This document shows positions 18,072-28,202 of a stretch of DNA of 64,000 bases, piece after piece. Origin of the DNA: CAWIVH01 sp963839475 (GTDB lineage: Bacteria > Acidobacteriota > UBA6911); contig CAWIVH010000008.1 of the NCBI GenBank assembly GCA_963839475.1, forward strand, positions 1 to 64,000. The letters are read 5' to 3'. Within the stretch, counting starts at the first letter, position 1. Each line of letters starts with the position of its first letter. The position numbers were made by a program, and so were the translations under genes. The notes beneath the pieces were generated by a model, which saw only the letters and a list, made by a program, of their open reading frames with translations, was not told the DNA's origin and did no database searches.

Positions 18072-20534
18072 TCAATCCACCTTCCGCAGCGCTTCGAGCT
18101 CGGGAAGGATCCTCTTGATTTCCTCCTCGAGCTGATTATATGCGGGGTCTGCAAACTCCAAGTTTCTTTCCCGTCCCATGTTTTCGAGGCCCAATGCAAT
18201 TTTGACTGCGACCTGTGCCCCGAAGATCCCCAGGGAGCCCTTTATTGTATGCGCTGCGCGTTGGAAAGACTGGTGATCCCCCGACTCTGCTGATTCCTTG
18301 ATCTGGCGCAGCAGCCGCGGGTAATCCTGAAGGAACAAATCCACAACCTCGGTGAGGAGTTCCGGATCCCCATCTACTTGGGCGAGTGCCGCTGCTCGGT
18401 TCAATTTCGGCGGATCGGCCAGTCCCAGCATCGTTTCTTCTCCGGCGGAGCTGGATGGCACAAGCTGTTCCAGGGCGGCGAAAAACTCTTTAGCGTTGAT
18501 TGGTTTGGATACATACCCGTCCATTCCGGCTTCCAGGCACCTTTCTTTATCGCCTTTCATGGCGTGCGCGGTCATGGCAAGAATCGGGATGTGACGTCCA
18601 TGATGTTTCTCCCGTTCTCGGATGGCTGCGGTTGCCTCAAAACCGTTCATCTCCGGCATTTGAACGTCCATCAAAACGACATCGAAATTTTCCTTGTCCA
18701 GCGCCTCGAGCGCTTCCCGCCCGTTCTTGGCAATTACGACAGTGTGCCCGCGCTTTTCCAGCATCCGAGCCGCCAGCACCTGGTTGACTCGGTTATCTTC
18801 CGCGAGGAGCAGCTTCATGGGATCTTCCTTTCTGCGCGCGGGTTCCTGTAAAACTTTTCTTTCTTCGGTCTTGGGTTCCTGATCGATATTAAGAACCCTG
18901 GCAACCGCCGTGAGCAGGTCGGATTGTTTAATGGGTTTCATCAGGCAGGCGGAAATTCCGAGATCCCCGTGCCGGGCGGCATCGGAGAGTCCCATGGCCG
19001 ATGTCAGCAAGATGATTGGAGGCGCTGCCGCCCCGAATTCACGACGGATGGCTTTCGCGGTTTCAATCCCATCCATCCCCGGCATCATTCCGTCCATCAG
19101 GATAAAGGCAAACTGCTTTCCGGTTTGTTGAGAAACACGCAAGGCCTGGAGGGCTGACGGGCCGCTCTCCGCGAGCGTTGTGCGTAACTCCCAATAAACC
19201 AGGATGGCCTGCATGATCCTTCGATTGGTTACATTATCGTCCACAATCAAGGCGCGGACGCCTCGGAGTTCCTCGATCGGCTTCCTCCATTTGGATGTGT
19301 CTCCCGTTTTCTGGAGATTAACATTCACGGTAAAGTGGAATGTGCTCCCGCTGCCGGCTTCGCTTTCCACCCAAATTCGGCCACCCATCAATTCCACCAG
19401 CTGGGCGGAAATAGTCAAACCCAGGCCCGTCCCGCCGTACTTGCGAGTGGTCGATCCATCAGCCTGCTCAAATGCCTCAAAGATAACGTTTTGTTTGTCC
19501 GCGGGGATGCCGATGCCCGTGTCGATGACGGCAAAATGGAGAATTGCGGAATCGGCGGAAGCCATTTCCGCATCCACATGAAGGAGAACCTCCCCCTTCT
19601 CGGTAAACTTGATGGCATTTCCAACCAGATTAAAAATCACCTGACGGAGCCGCTCTGCATCCCCTATCAGATCGTTGGGAACATGCGGCAGGATGCTGCA
19701 CGAAAGTTCCAGGCCCTTTTGCTGGGCCTTCACTGCCAGGATCGGGAGGTGAACACCCAGGAAGTCCCGCAGGCCGAAATCGGTTTTGTCCAGTGTCAGC
19801 TTCTGGGCTTCGATCTTGGAAAAATCCAGGAAGGTGTTGACCAGGGACAGAAGCGAGTCGGTCGAGGTGCGGACGGTTTCGAGGTACTCCTGCTGCTCGG
19901 AAGTCAGGGCTGTGGAGAGGGCAAGCTCAGTCATCCCGACGATTCCATTCAACGGTGTGCGAATCTCGTGGCTCATGTTCGCAAGGAATTCGGATTTAGC
20001 GCGGCTCGCCGCTTCAGCGGCCTCTTTGGCTGCCCGAAGTTCCCGCTCCTTCTTTTGCAGAGCTGCCTCGGCCGCTTTCCGCTCGGTGATGTCCGTGGAT
20101 AATCCCAGCAGCCCCAGGACCTTTCCGGTGTCGTCCGTAACAGGGATCTTTGTCACTTCCACGATTCTGCGCCGGCCGTCAACAACGGTGATCTCCTCCT
20201 TGGTCTGGATTTTGAGGCTATCCATTACCGCTTGATCATCCGAGCGGTGTTTTTCTGCCATCTCGCGCGGGAGGAAATCGAAATCTGTTTTGCCGGCCAG
20301 TTCTTCGGGGGTGACGCCGAATTCATGGGCAAAGGCTTGATTTGCCGTGACAAAAACCGAACTGCGGTCCTTAAAGAATATTCTCTGAGGAATTAAGTCG
20401 ATCAGGGTCTGGTACACCCTTTCTCGTGTCATGAGAGTCAGTTGCGTGCTGACCTCACCCGGTCCGACGCCGGGCGCCTCGACCGCCTGTGTGACATTTT
20501 CGTGCAATTCAGGTTCAGGTATGTTGTCTGTCAC
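18072..20534 (-). CDS. hybrid sensor histidine kinase, PAS-HK-REC-REC-Hpt
   Basis: An 820-residue BarA-like phosphorelay kinase. A PAS domain (residues about 35-150, ending LSTDITERK) is followed by a coiled coil and the H-box SHEIRTP near residue 190. The ATPase has N-box VGNAIKF, G1 DTGIGIP and G2 GGTGLGL. Then come two receiver domains (FILMDGMMPG and VLMDVQMPE) and an Hpt domain with the histidine in AAHTIKGS. No membrane helix is seen, so it senses in the cytosol. I choose GTG at 20534 because AAGGAG lies nine bases upstream; a 37-residue longer frame from 20645 lacks a site. It is followed directly by the REC-GGDEF gene. Confidence 0.9.
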   Translation of the reverse strand: MTDNIPEPELHENVTQAVEAPGVGPGEVSTQLTLMTRERVYQTLIDLIPQRIFFKDRSSVFVTANQAFAHEFGVTPEELAGKTDFDFLPREMAEKHRSDDQAVMDSLKIQTKEEITVVDGRRRIVEVTKIPVTDDTGKVLGLLGLSTDITERKAAEAALQKKERELRAAKEAAEAASRAKSEFLANMSHEIRTPLNGIVGMTELALSTALTSEQQEYLETVRTSTDSLLSLVNTFLDFSKIEAQKLTLDKTDFGLRDFLGVHLPILAVKAQQKGLELSCSILPHVPNDLIGDAERLRQVIFNLVGNAIKFTEKGEVLLHVDAEMASADSAILHFAVIDTGIGIPADKQNVIFEAFEQADGSTTRKYGGTGLGLTISAQLVELMGGRIWVESEAGSGSTFHFTVNVNLQKTGDTSKWRKPIEELRGVRALIVDDNVTNRRIMQAILVYWELRTTLAESGPSALQALRVSQQTGKQFAFILMDGMMPGMDGIETAKAIRREFGAAAPPIILLTSAMGLSDAARHGDLGISACLMKPIKQSDLLTAVARVLNIDQEPKTEERKVLQEPARRKEDPMKLLLAEDNRVNQVLAARMLEKRGHTVVIAKNGREALEALDKENFDVVLMDVQMPEMNGFEATAAIREREKHHGRHIPILAMTAHAMKGDKERCLEAGMDGYVSKPINAKEFFAALEQLVPSSSAGEETMLGLADPPKLNRAAALAQVDGDPELLTEVVDLFLQDYPRLLRQIKESAESGDHQSFQRAAHTIKGSLGIFGAQVAVKIALGLENMGRERNLEFADPAYNQLEEEIKRILPELEALRKVD

Positions 20535-20718
20535 TCGCGCGTACTCCTTGCAACAGGATACGACTGCTCCCCCAGTAACTTTTCGGCCTTCCTCCGCGAG
20601 TACATTAGCAGCCATTACTCCATGAGCAAATCCTTTTTCCCCCATAATTCAGATACTTGCCTTGCGGAGCAATTCAAACGACCCCTTCACTGGAGGTTCC
20701 GTTACGCGTGCTCATGAT

Positions 20719-20913
20719 TCAGGGGCGCGAGGCGGCCTCGCTTCGCCATTGCTTGATCCGGTTCTTAACCCCATCTGCATAGGACGAATCGGGATGCAGT
20801 CGAAGAAATTCTTCGGCTTCCTGGATTGCGCCTTTCGCGTTGCCTTGCGTGGCATAGATTTCCAGCAGAATGAGTTGGGGAATTTGACGTAACCAGGTGC
20901 TCGGAACGGGCAC
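20719..20913 (-). pseudogene. short TPR-like C-terminal fragment
   Basis: A 64-codon frame with GTG start. The stretch LILLEIYATQGNAKGAIQEAEEFLRLHPDSSYADGVKNRI fits one and a half tetratricopeptide repeats at the end of a longer protein. The frame stays open upstream into the end of the 20985 gene but has no better start. It may be the leftover tail of a TPR gene, or a very short helical-repeat protein. There is no evident ribosome binding site. Confidence 0.35.
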
Positions 20914-20984
20914 CGGAGGCTCCTGCGATCCTGAGTCCGACCATGATGCGCCGTTTTGAGCGGCAAGGATTTGAGTTGAACGTT

Positions 20985-22235
20985 TCAGATTGAGTCCAAT
21001 GCTTTGCGGTACTCATAGAGCAAGTCCCGAACATCCTCGATGCCGACGGAGATTCGAATCAGCGAGTCGGTCACGCCGGATTTCCGCTGATCCTCTTCGC
21101 TCATTTCAGAGTGGGTGGTGCTGGCAGGATGGCATGCCAGGGATTCCACTCCCCCAAGGCTTACCGCGTCCCGAGTGATTTCCAGGCGTCGGAGGAAATC
21201 AAATGCCGCGCGCTTGCCGCCGTTCAGCTCAAATGAAAAGAGGGAACCGGGAAACCTGCATTGCGCGTCCCTGATCCGTATCTGTTCAGGATCGTCAAAC
21301 AGGGTCGGGTAATACATCTTTTTGATTTTGGGATGATCGGCCAGGCTTTCCGCAATCCGCTGGGCGGTTTTGCTTTGCCGGTTCATTCTCAAGGCTACTG
21401 TGGGCAACCGCCCATTCAGCATCCAGCACTCGTCGGGCTGAAGGATGTTGCCGAGAATTGCCCGCGTACCTCGCAATTGAGCCAGCAGATCGATGTCTTG
21501 TCCGAGAATGACCCCTGCCAGCATGTCGCTGAAGCCCGCCAGGAATTTAGTGGCCGAGTAGACCACCAGATCTGCCTCGTGCGACAGCGGATGCTGAAAT
21601 ACCGGTCCCATGAAGGTGTTGTCCACGGCGACCAAAGGATTTCCGGGATGCTTGTGAGCTGCTGCGCTTGCCGAGGCAATGTCCGTCATCCTCAGAGTTG
21701 GATTCGCCGGGGATTCGATGAAAACGAGCCGGAGATTTGCAGTCTTCGAGATCGTCTCGGCGATTTGTAGGGTTTCACCGGCGGGTACTGGAATGCCATG
21801 AATTCCCAGCGGTTCCAGTATCTGATGAATCAGATGATGAGTTCCGCCGTAAAGTGGCGTCGTATAAACGAAATTGCTTCCGCTGGGGCAGAAGGTGAGA
21901 AAGAGCGTCGAGATTGCTGCCATTCCCGAATTGAAGACCGCCGATGCAACTGCTCCGGTTTCCAGGGGGATGATCTGATCCTCAAGAATTTCGGCATTCG
22001 GGTGGCTCAAACGGGCATAAATGAGGTCGACACTCTCCCCGTCGACGGGATGAGTTTTTCCCAAAGCAATCTCAAATGCTCGTTCCGCATTCTCCGGGTT
22101 GGGAAAAACATAGGTCGAAGATCGGAATACCGCAGGTCGTGCCGATCCCACGGACAGCCGCGGGTCAAAGCCTCGGGTGAGAACCGCTGTATGCGGCCGA
22201 ACCATATACGAAGGTTTTTTGCCTGATGGGCGCAT
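20985..22235 (-). CDS. Cys/Met metabolism PLP-dependent lyase (cystathionine gamma-synthase/methionine gamma-lyase type)
   Basis: A 416-residue PLP enzyme. SGMAAIST, YGGTHHLI, the aspartate in VDNTFMGP and the PLP lysine in VVYSATKFLAG are the diagnostic sites, and GGVESLACHPASTTH closes the active site. The family covers cystathionine synthase, lyase and methionine gamma-lyase, which cannot be separated confidently here. The start at 22235 has CCGGAG about ten bases upstream; the longer frame to 22334 is unsupported. No methionine or cysteine pathway gene adjoins it. Confidence 0.88.
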   Translation of the reverse strand: MRPSGKKPSYMVRPHTAVLTRGFDPRLSVGSARPAVFRSSTYVFPNPENAERAFEIALGKTHPVDGESVDLIYARLSHPNAEILEDQIIPLETGAVASAVFNSGMAAISTLFLTFCPSGSNFVYTTPLYGGTHHLIHQILEPLGIHGIPVPAGETLQIAETISKTANLRLVFIESPANPTLRMTDIASASAAAHKHPGNPLVAVDNTFMGPVFQHPLSHEADLVVYSATKFLAGFSDMLAGVILGQDIDLLAQLRGTRAILGNILQPDECWMLNGRLPTVALRMNRQSKTAQRIAESLADHPKIKKMYYPTLFDDPEQIRIRDAQCRFPGSLFSFELNGGKRAAFDFLRRLEITRDAVSLGGVESLACHPASTTHSEMSEEDQRKSGVTDSLIRISVGIEDVRDLLYEYRKALDSI

Positions 22236-22429
22236 AGTGTATAACTCCGGTTTCAAAGAAAGGCTGCTTCCACGGGGAATCAGGGAAAGAATTCTCAGAA
22301 GTTGAATCCTGCATTTCCGGATCCCCCCAAGCAAATGACCTCATACATACTTAAGGCTACACTCAAAATGCGAGCCGGGCCACCGAAATGAGCAGCTCCC
22401 ACGGGAGCGCACGATTGAATTAGGTGCGT

Positions 22430-22888
22430 CTATTCCGGCGGATCTTGCTTAAATCCGAAGTAGTGGGACCAATCCCTTATATCGATTGGCGCATCTCCTT
22501 TGTCCGGGACGGGTGTACGGCGGGCCGCACGGTGCATGCGGTCCTGGAATTCACTCCAGTTCATGGTTTTCGATCCGGCTGATTTGCAGGCGGAGCGTAA
22601 GGATCCATCATTGGTCACGACAATGATTTCCGAAGGATTTCTGGATTCATGCAATCTCCGGAGAATGGAATCGTCGGTCGAAAGCGGAGCGCAATACCGG
22701 ACCTGGACTCCCCGGGGAGGGATTCGGCGGTCAGGATCGTCGCCGTCGAAGTAAACGGTAAAAGTTGTTCCTTTATTTCTCGCGTACTGTGCAACGGAGT
22801 TGAGGAATTGAGATCGGGTTTCCCGGTCCAGCCTTGCGCTGGCGGCGGATTGACCGATCAAATTATTGCCATCGAGCCAGTAGGGCAT
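22430..22888 (-). CDS. NYN/PIN-like nuclease domain protein, YacP-like
   Basis: A 152-residue protein. WLDGNNLIG at the N-terminus carries the first acidic residue of the NYN fold, TVYFDGDDPD the second region, and STDDSILRRL plus IVVTNDGSLR the remaining conserved acidic residues. YacP-type NYN proteins are predicted single-strand RNA nucleases. The C-terminal tail after ARRTPVP is not conserved in any family I recognise. It is divergent from the 23027 gene and alone on its strand. Confidence 0.8.
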   Translation of the reverse strand: MPYWLDGNNLIGQSAASARLDRETRSQFLNSVAQYARNKGTTFTVYFDGDDPDRRIPPRGVQVRYCAPLSTDDSILRRLHESRNPSEIIVVTNDGSLRSACKSAGSKTMNWSEFQDRMHRAARRTPVPDKGDAPIDIRDWSHYFGFKQDPPE

Positions 22889-23026
22889 GATTCAGGATTC
22901 CTTCGCAAGTCTGATTCTGCGATCAATTATGGCAGCGGTTGAGGTACAAAACCCAGTCCATTTCTGCCCTGCCATCAAACCGGGTCCCAAATTGTAGGGC
23001 ACTTGCGGCTGTGCTAATCTTTGGCA

Positions 23027-23296
23027 ATGCCAGACACACAAAAACAGGGCGGTAATTCCCAAACACTCTGCGTCGATGTGCAGGAGCTGGATTATTCTGC
23101 ACTGGAAGAATCCGGCGGCCATGCGACGGTCGTGCGTTTCCGATTGAACAACCGTGAGGTTCGAATAGGCGATGTACTATTGGTTCTGGGCGGCGGCGAT
23201 ATTCTTTTCCACGGAATGATCGGCCGAATTGAACCAGAAGGATGGGCAACGGCTGAGGATCGGCGCGGATCCGCTCTTCCACTACGCAGCCAATGA
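23027..23296 (+). CDS. small protein of unknown function overlapping the M28 peptidase frame
   Basis: An 89-residue soluble protein with regular beta-strand spacing (ATVVRFRLNNREVRIGDVLLVLGGGDILFHGMIGRIE). I do not recognise it. It lies directly upstream of the peptidase gene and overlaps its longest frame by 68 bases. Either the peptidase starts further inside or the two are coupled. No Shine-Dalgarno is seen. The composition and strand pattern look coding, and the divergent NYN gene leaves the region otherwise empty. Confidence 0.5.
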   Translation: MPDTQKQGGNSQTLCVDVQELDYSALEESGGHATVVRFRLNNREVRIGDVLLVLGGGDILFHGMIGRIEPEGWATAEDRRGSALPLRSQ

Positions 23297-24911
23297 TCTG
23301 CAATGGATTCCATTGATACCTAGTCGAAACAGCAAATATCTGCGGCTTTGTTTGGGGTTCCTGCTCTGTTTCGTTCTGGCCGCCACGGCCCGAGCGCCTG
23401 CTGAACCGAGTTGGCAGAAAACCGGACCTGCATCAGGGGATTTCCGGCTGTCAGGCGCCGATGAAGCGGCCTTGCAGTCAATTCTGCCTGATGCTTTACG
23501 TAACCATCTGGCCTATCTTGCCTCCGATGCTCTGGGAGGGCGCAGGACTCCTTCCCAGGGGCTGGAGATCGCCGCGGAATACATCGCTTCTCAATTCAAG
23601 CGCGCGGGTCTGGATCCGATCGGGGACACCGGTTATTTTCAAACCTGCAGGGTTGCTGCGTTGACTCCAAATCCCGAAGGATTTCGTTTTTCGTTTGACT
23701 ACGACGGCAAGACGGTTGAGGTTTCACCCGAGCATTTCCAACTGGATGGGATTCAGCAGGTGCAATTGAACGCCGCTCCCATCCTTAAGGTGGCAGCTGA
23801 AAAATCATCGATAAAGCATCTCCGCAACCTTTCCGGGAAAGTCGTCTTCACCGAGTTTCGCGGGCAAGATCGCGATAACGGCCCGGCGCACGAAACCTCC
23901 TTGTCTGTGGAAGAGTTCAGGAGCCGATTAGCCGGATTTGGCCCCGCCTTGCTTGTTGTGGTTGACCGTTCCCTTAAAGGCAACTCCGGATATTTTTCCA
24001 GTTCCGTCCTTCTTGCGGATAAGGAGCATCACGGCCGCCATAAGCGCGGCGGTTATCCGGCTGCGACAGTCAGCGATCCCGCCTTGATTGCTGCTTATGA
24101 TGCGATGAACCCGGGGGAGACAGGTGCCCGCTTGACGTTGCAGCTTTTGCAGCCGATCACGAAAGATACGGAATTGAAAAACGTTCTCGGCCTGCTTCGC
24201 GGCTCGGACTCTCAGCTCAAGGACACCTTCGTCGTCCTCTCAGCACATTATGATGGTATCGGGCCAGCTCAAATCCCGGGCATTGAACCTGTGGCGCAGG
24301 CAGCCAATGACAATGCCAGCGGAACTGCATCCGTGATGGAGATTGCCCGCGCCTTGTCGATGCTTCAACCTCGCCCGCGCCGGTCGGTTGTATTCGCGGC
24401 TTTTTATGGCGAGGAGGAGGGATCCCTTGGGGCACGATGCTATATCGCGCATCCCGCCGTCCCGCTCGAACAGACGATCGTTGACCTCAATCTTGAACAG
24501 ATGGGTCGTACGGACAGCACGCTGGGAGACCGGAAAAAAACGGCGACCGTAACCGGTCTGGACTATTCAACCATTGGGTCCATCCTCAAAAAGGCTTCCA
24601 GCCCTTTCGGAATAACAATCGCCGGTTCGGCCGCTAATCCCGATCCCTATTTTGAGCGCAGTGACAACCTTCCCTTTGCCGAGAAAGGAATTCCGGCACA
24701 TACGATATGCGTTGCTCTCGAATTTCCCGGTTATCATGGTACCGGAGACACGTGGGAAAAGATCGACTATGAGAACATGGCAATTACCGACAGGATGGTT
24801 GCCATGTCGATTCTACTGCTTTCGCAACAGAACGAAATCCCTCATTGGGCACCATTGGTTCCCCAGGGACTGCATTATCTCAGGGCCGCAAAGGAGGCTG
24901 GCAATCGATGA
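23229..24911 (+). CDS. exported M28 family metallopeptidase with PA domain
   Basis: A zinc aminopeptidase of about 530-560 residues. A signal peptide-like segment (LCLGFLLCFVLAATARA) lies near residues 40-56 of the longest frame, so the true start may be internal; the TTG at 23229 has no Shine-Dalgarno. A protease-associated insert spans about 130-270. Zinc ligands of the M28 fold are visible: His in SAHYDG, Asp in NDNASGTAS, the Glu pair in YGEEEG, Asp in RSDN and His in PGYHGTGD. All catalytic positions appear intact. It probably acts in the periplasm or outside the cell. Confidence 0.85.
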   Translation: MNQKDGQRLRIGADPLFHYAANDLQWIPLIPSRNSKYLRLCLGFLLCFVLAATARAPAEPSWQKTGPASGDFRLSGADEAALQSILPDALRNHLAYLASDALGGRRTPSQGLEIAAEYIASQFKRAGLDPIGDTGYFQTCRVAALTPNPEGFRFSFDYDGKTVEVSPEHFQLDGIQQVQLNAAPILKVAAEKSSIKHLRNLSGKVVFTEFRGQDRDNGPAHETSLSVEEFRSRLAGFGPALLVVVDRSLKGNSGYFSSSVLLADKEHHGRHKRGGYPAATVSDPALIAAYDAMNPGETGARLTLQLLQPITKDTELKNVLGLLRGSDSQLKDTFVVLSAHYDGIGPAQIPGIEPVAQAANDNASGTASVMEIARALSMLQPRPRRSVVFAAFYGEEEGSLGARCYIAHPAVPLEQTIVDLNLEQMGRTDSTLGDRKKTATVTGLDYSTIGSILKKASSPFGITIAGSAANPDPYFERSDNLPFAEKGIPAHTICVALEFPGYHGTGDTWEKIDYENMAITDRMVAMSILLLSQQNEIPHWAPLVPQGLHYLRAAKEAGNR

Positions 24912-25039
24912 AATTGCGGAGCCTGTCGGCGGATTCCTGATGTAGAGTGTTTCCTGTGATCCGCGAATGCGAAGATGCGCGATGGCGCCAAACTTCAAAT
25001 TATCAGACATTACTCGCTCTGAGTCTGGAGGTTTGATTT

Positions 25040-25480
25040 ATGGGACGCGAGTGGCACCTGACGGTTGCCTGGGTTTTATTGGGATTAGCCGTTTCTGCCT
25101 ACCCTGCGGCTGATAGCAATAAGATCCTGGTAGGAACATGGATCGGAAAAGCCACCGGCCCGCAGGGCGGGCCGCCGACCGGAGATATTACGGTGATATT
25201 CTCTAGAGTCGGTGCTGAACTGAAGGGAACCATCCAGGTCAAAGCCCCAGGCGGCGCTCAATACTCAGGAGAGGTAAGCAAGATCGAGCTCAAACGGGGC
25301 ATTTTTTCGGCAACCGCCGCCTTCAAATTCGGCGAGAATCCGCTGCTGGCCGAGGTGACGGGTCCCGTAAAAGGCAAAGCCATTGCAGGCGCCTTTACCG
25401 TTCTGGTTAAGGGGCAGAAGATGGGTGATGGCACCTTTTCGATAGCGAAGCAGGCACAGGCTGCTCCCAAAGCCAAATAG
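25040..25480 (+). CDS. exported beta-rich protein of unknown function
   Basis: A 146-residue protein with a signal peptide cleaved near residue 24 (VSAYPAA). The mature part has repeated short beta strands (VGTWIGKAT, LKGTIQVKA, GIFSATAAFKF) like small lipocalin-type barrels found in exported bacterial proteins. The C-terminus is a low-complexity Ala/Lys tail. GGAGG lies eight bases upstream of the ATG. It converges on the RND gene with 18 bases between stops. No function is assigned. Confidence 0.7.
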   Translation: MGREWHLTVAWVLLGLAVSAYPAADSNKILVGTWIGKATGPQGGPPTGDITVIFSRVGAELKGTIQVKAPGGAQYSGEVSKIELKRGIFSATAAFKFGENPLLAEVTGPVKGKAIAGAFTVLVKGQKMGDGTFSIAKQAQAAPKAK

Positions 25481-25498
25481 CGGGCGATGGCATGTTAC

Positions 25499-27955
25499 TC
25501 AAGGGTGCCCGGACACTCTGGCCGAATCTTTCCGAACGATGCTGAACGGTTTCAAGGTTTTTATCATTAGCGGCAACAGGGTCAGCGAACCCAGAAATCC
25601 TGCAAACATCGCCAAGCTAGTGAAGATGCCAAAGTATATGGTAGGGATGAAATTCGAGAGGGTCAGAATCCCGAATCCTGCGACGATTGTCAACGACGCG
25701 TATAGTATTGCCATACCGATACTGTTGTGGCTCCTATACATGCTTGCCCCGTAATCCTGATCCCGATTGTATTCCGACCGGTAGCGAAACGCGTACTGAA
25801 TCATGTTGTCCACGGCGATACCGCAGGTGACCGATGCGATCATTATGGTCATCATATCGAGAGAAATCCCTGCCCACCCCATGGTCCCGAGGATGAGAAT
25901 CACCGGAAACAACGCCGGTACGATGGCGATGAAAGCCAGGTAAAACGAACGAAATAGTGCCACGAGCATCACATAGATAACAGCGAAGACCAAAGCCAAG
26001 GTTTTGATCTGGGAGTCGAACAGGCTCTTGAGCAGGTTGTTGTACAGAACGAACACACCGGTCACCCTCGCTCTGTCCTGGTCCAGCTTGAGATCATTTC
26101 TCAGGAATTTCTCCAACTCACCCAACATGGCTTCGCGATTCAAGGTCGGACTCGACTCTCGAATTCTCACGAACACTCTGGCTTTAGAAAAGTCACGGGT
26201 GACATAGGGAAGGAGGTAGGCGCGCTGCATCTTGTCGGAGAGGGAAGATCGGGCTATGTTGAGGATGAATTTGTTGGGGGGATTGCCATCGTTCACCTGG
26301 GTCAGGATTTCCACGAGCGTATGAAGAGAATTTACCTTCCCCACGTTCGGCAGGCGCTCGATAAACTGATGAATGCGGCGCAGCGTTTCCAGGTTGGCCG
26401 GCTCGACCCAGAAGTCGGCTTCCTTGCCATCGAGCACCACTTCCAGCGAAGTCGTTCCCCCGAGCCGGTTATCGATGAGGGTCAATCCTTGCGAAATCGG
26501 CGTAGTTTTGCGGAAATAGTCGATGAACCTATTTTCGACCTGAAGCCGGTAGATTCCGGCGCATCCTATTGCAAAGACCGCTCCCGCCAGGCCGGTTATC
26601 CAGGCGCCCCTCCGCTCGGTAAACACGGCTAGGAACGCCACCGGCGATTTTTCCAGGGTTGCCAGATGCTTTGGTGGCGGCGGCCCTTTCGGGAAAAGCA
26701 GCAGGGCAGCCGGGAAAAAGGTAAAGTTGATGAAGTAAGCCAGTAGCAAACCGGCAGACATGAGAATCCCGAAATCAATGATCGGTCTGATGCCGCTGAT
26801 GACCAGCGTGGCAAATCCTGCAACCTGGGTCGCCGAGGTATAAAAACAGGGAACGCTGATCTCGCGGATAGATTGAAGCAGGATGGCACGCTTGTCCATT
26901 TCAGGGAAGCGGGCGTGAATTTCACGGTAGCGGACCACCAGGTAGATCGAATTCTGCATCGAAACAATGAGCAGCAGCGATGAAAAATTGGCTGTTACCA
27001 CCGTGGTTTCCCAGCCTGTCAGGCCGAGGTATCCCATCATGATGATCACGGGGATGGAGCATGTAATAAGGGGCAGGATGATCCAACGGACCCGGCGGAA
27101 AACGAGTCCGAGAACAGTTCCGAGGAATAACACAACGGAAATGCCGAAGACCCAGATATCACGCTCGATGTAGGTGATCATATCGGCCACAATGGCTGGA
27201 AGGCCAGACTCGGCGATGGAGTAGCCTTGCGCCCTGTAAGGCTGGAGAATCTCGCGGATCACCCGGATGTCGGTCCGATGCTGCGCTGAAATCTCAGCGT
27301 GCCTTCGATTGTATTCACCGATAACCTGCACCAGCCGGGCTTTTTCCTGCGAAGTGATCGTTCCATCGGAGCTTTTCCTTCGCAGCCGGTAGCGCTCGTC
27401 GCGCAACTCGTTATAAGCGGCATCCGGTTTAAAATTGACAATGATTGCTGTGGTATTCCCATCGGCTGAAACCAGGTTGTTCCGCCAGAGCGGGCTGGTT
27501 GTCAGTTCTTCCCTGGCCAGGTTCCGGTCGCAGGCTTCCGACTCCAGAGTGACAAACTTGGATCCCATTTCCAGGAGCTGTACCTTCGGACTGCGAAACA
27601 AAGGCACTGAAAGGATGCTGTTAACCGATTCCACTCCTGGGAGTTTCTTAAGCTCTCGGACCAGCGTCCCGATGGCTTGAAGCGCCTCTCGGTCGAATAC
27701 ACCCCGGTCGCTTGAAAAAGTGAGGAGGATGTAATCATCCGAGCCGAAAATCTCCCTGGTTGTCTCGTAGAATTTAAGATCGGCGTCGTTTTCAAGGACC
27801 AGGGAGTCGCTGGACGCATCCATCCGGAACTTTTTGAGGTTGTAGCCGAAGAAAAAGGTAACCGCAAGAATCAGGGAGGCGACGAGCAGGGGATAGCCGA
27901 GGATGATTCTGTCATAAAGTCGTGAAAAGAACGAGAGTTTGGCATCATTCGTCAC
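25499..27955 (-). CDS. RND/MMPL superfamily exporter (HAE3-like)
   Basis: An 818-residue inner-membrane transporter with the two-fold RND layout. One helix near residue 15-33 precedes a large periplasmic loop (about 35-245), then a six-helix sterol-sensing-like block, a second loop (about 460-630) and a second six-helix block. GTMGWAGISLDMMTIMIASVTCGIAVD in the second half carries the acidic residues typical of proton relay in MMPL proteins. Such pumps export lipids or hydrophobic molecules. The start is GTG with GGAG eight bases upstream. No membrane-fusion or outer-membrane partner adjoins. Confidence 0.88.
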   Translation of the reverse strand: MTNDAKLSFFSRLYDRIILGYPLLVASLILAVTFFFGYNLKKFRMDASSDSLVLENDADLKFYETTREIFGSDDYILLTFSSDRGVFDREALQAIGTLVRELKKLPGVESVNSILSVPLFRSPKVQLLEMGSKFVTLESEACDRNLAREELTTSPLWRNNLVSADGNTTAIIVNFKPDAAYNELRDERYRLRRKSSDGTITSQEKARLVQVIGEYNRRHAEISAQHRTDIRVIREILQPYRAQGYSIAESGLPAIVADMITYIERDIWVFGISVVLFLGTVLGLVFRRVRWIILPLITCSIPVIIMMGYLGLTGWETTVVTANFSSLLLIVSMQNSIYLVVRYREIHARFPEMDKRAILLQSIREISVPCFYTSATQVAGFATLVISGIRPIIDFGILMSAGLLLAYFINFTFFPAALLLFPKGPPPPKHLATLEKSPVAFLAVFTERRGAWITGLAGAVFAIGCAGIYRLQVENRFIDYFRKTTPISQGLTLIDNRLGGTTSLEVVLDGKEADFWVEPANLETLRRIHQFIERLPNVGKVNSLHTLVEILTQVNDGNPPNKFILNIARSSLSDKMQRAYLLPYVTRDFSKARVFVRIRESSPTLNREAMLGELEKFLRNDLKLDQDRARVTGVFVLYNNLLKSLFDSQIKTLALVFAVIYVMLVALFRSFYLAFIAIVPALFPVILILGTMGWAGISLDMMTIMIASVTCGIAVDNMIQYAFRYRSEYNRDQDYGASMYRSHNSIGMAILYASLTIVAGFGILTLSNFIPTIYFGIFTSLAMFAGFLGSLTLLPLMIKTLKPFSIVRKDSARVSGHP

Positions 27956-28202
27956 AGTGGATTCTCCACGTTTGCCAGCGATAGAAGTTTAGCATCACGA
28001 GCTTGATCCCACGACGCCAAAATCTTGTAGGCATTGCCGAGAAACGGGACACCAGCCATTTTTCGAAGCTTATATCTTCCTTGACCGGGGCACAGCCGTC
28101 GGTGGGCGGTTCATCGGCGGGTAGGGCCGGCAATGGAGGTTGTTTGATTACCCCTTTGAAACGAAATCACATTGAATTGACTCGGTCGGGAGATTACTCT
28201 GA

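Noticed and set aside
27945..28133. 62-codon frame overlapping the start of the RND gene by 11 bases
   Set aside because: It starts with TTG, lacks a Shine-Dalgarno and shows no recognisable feature. The overlap could be coupling but support is too weak.
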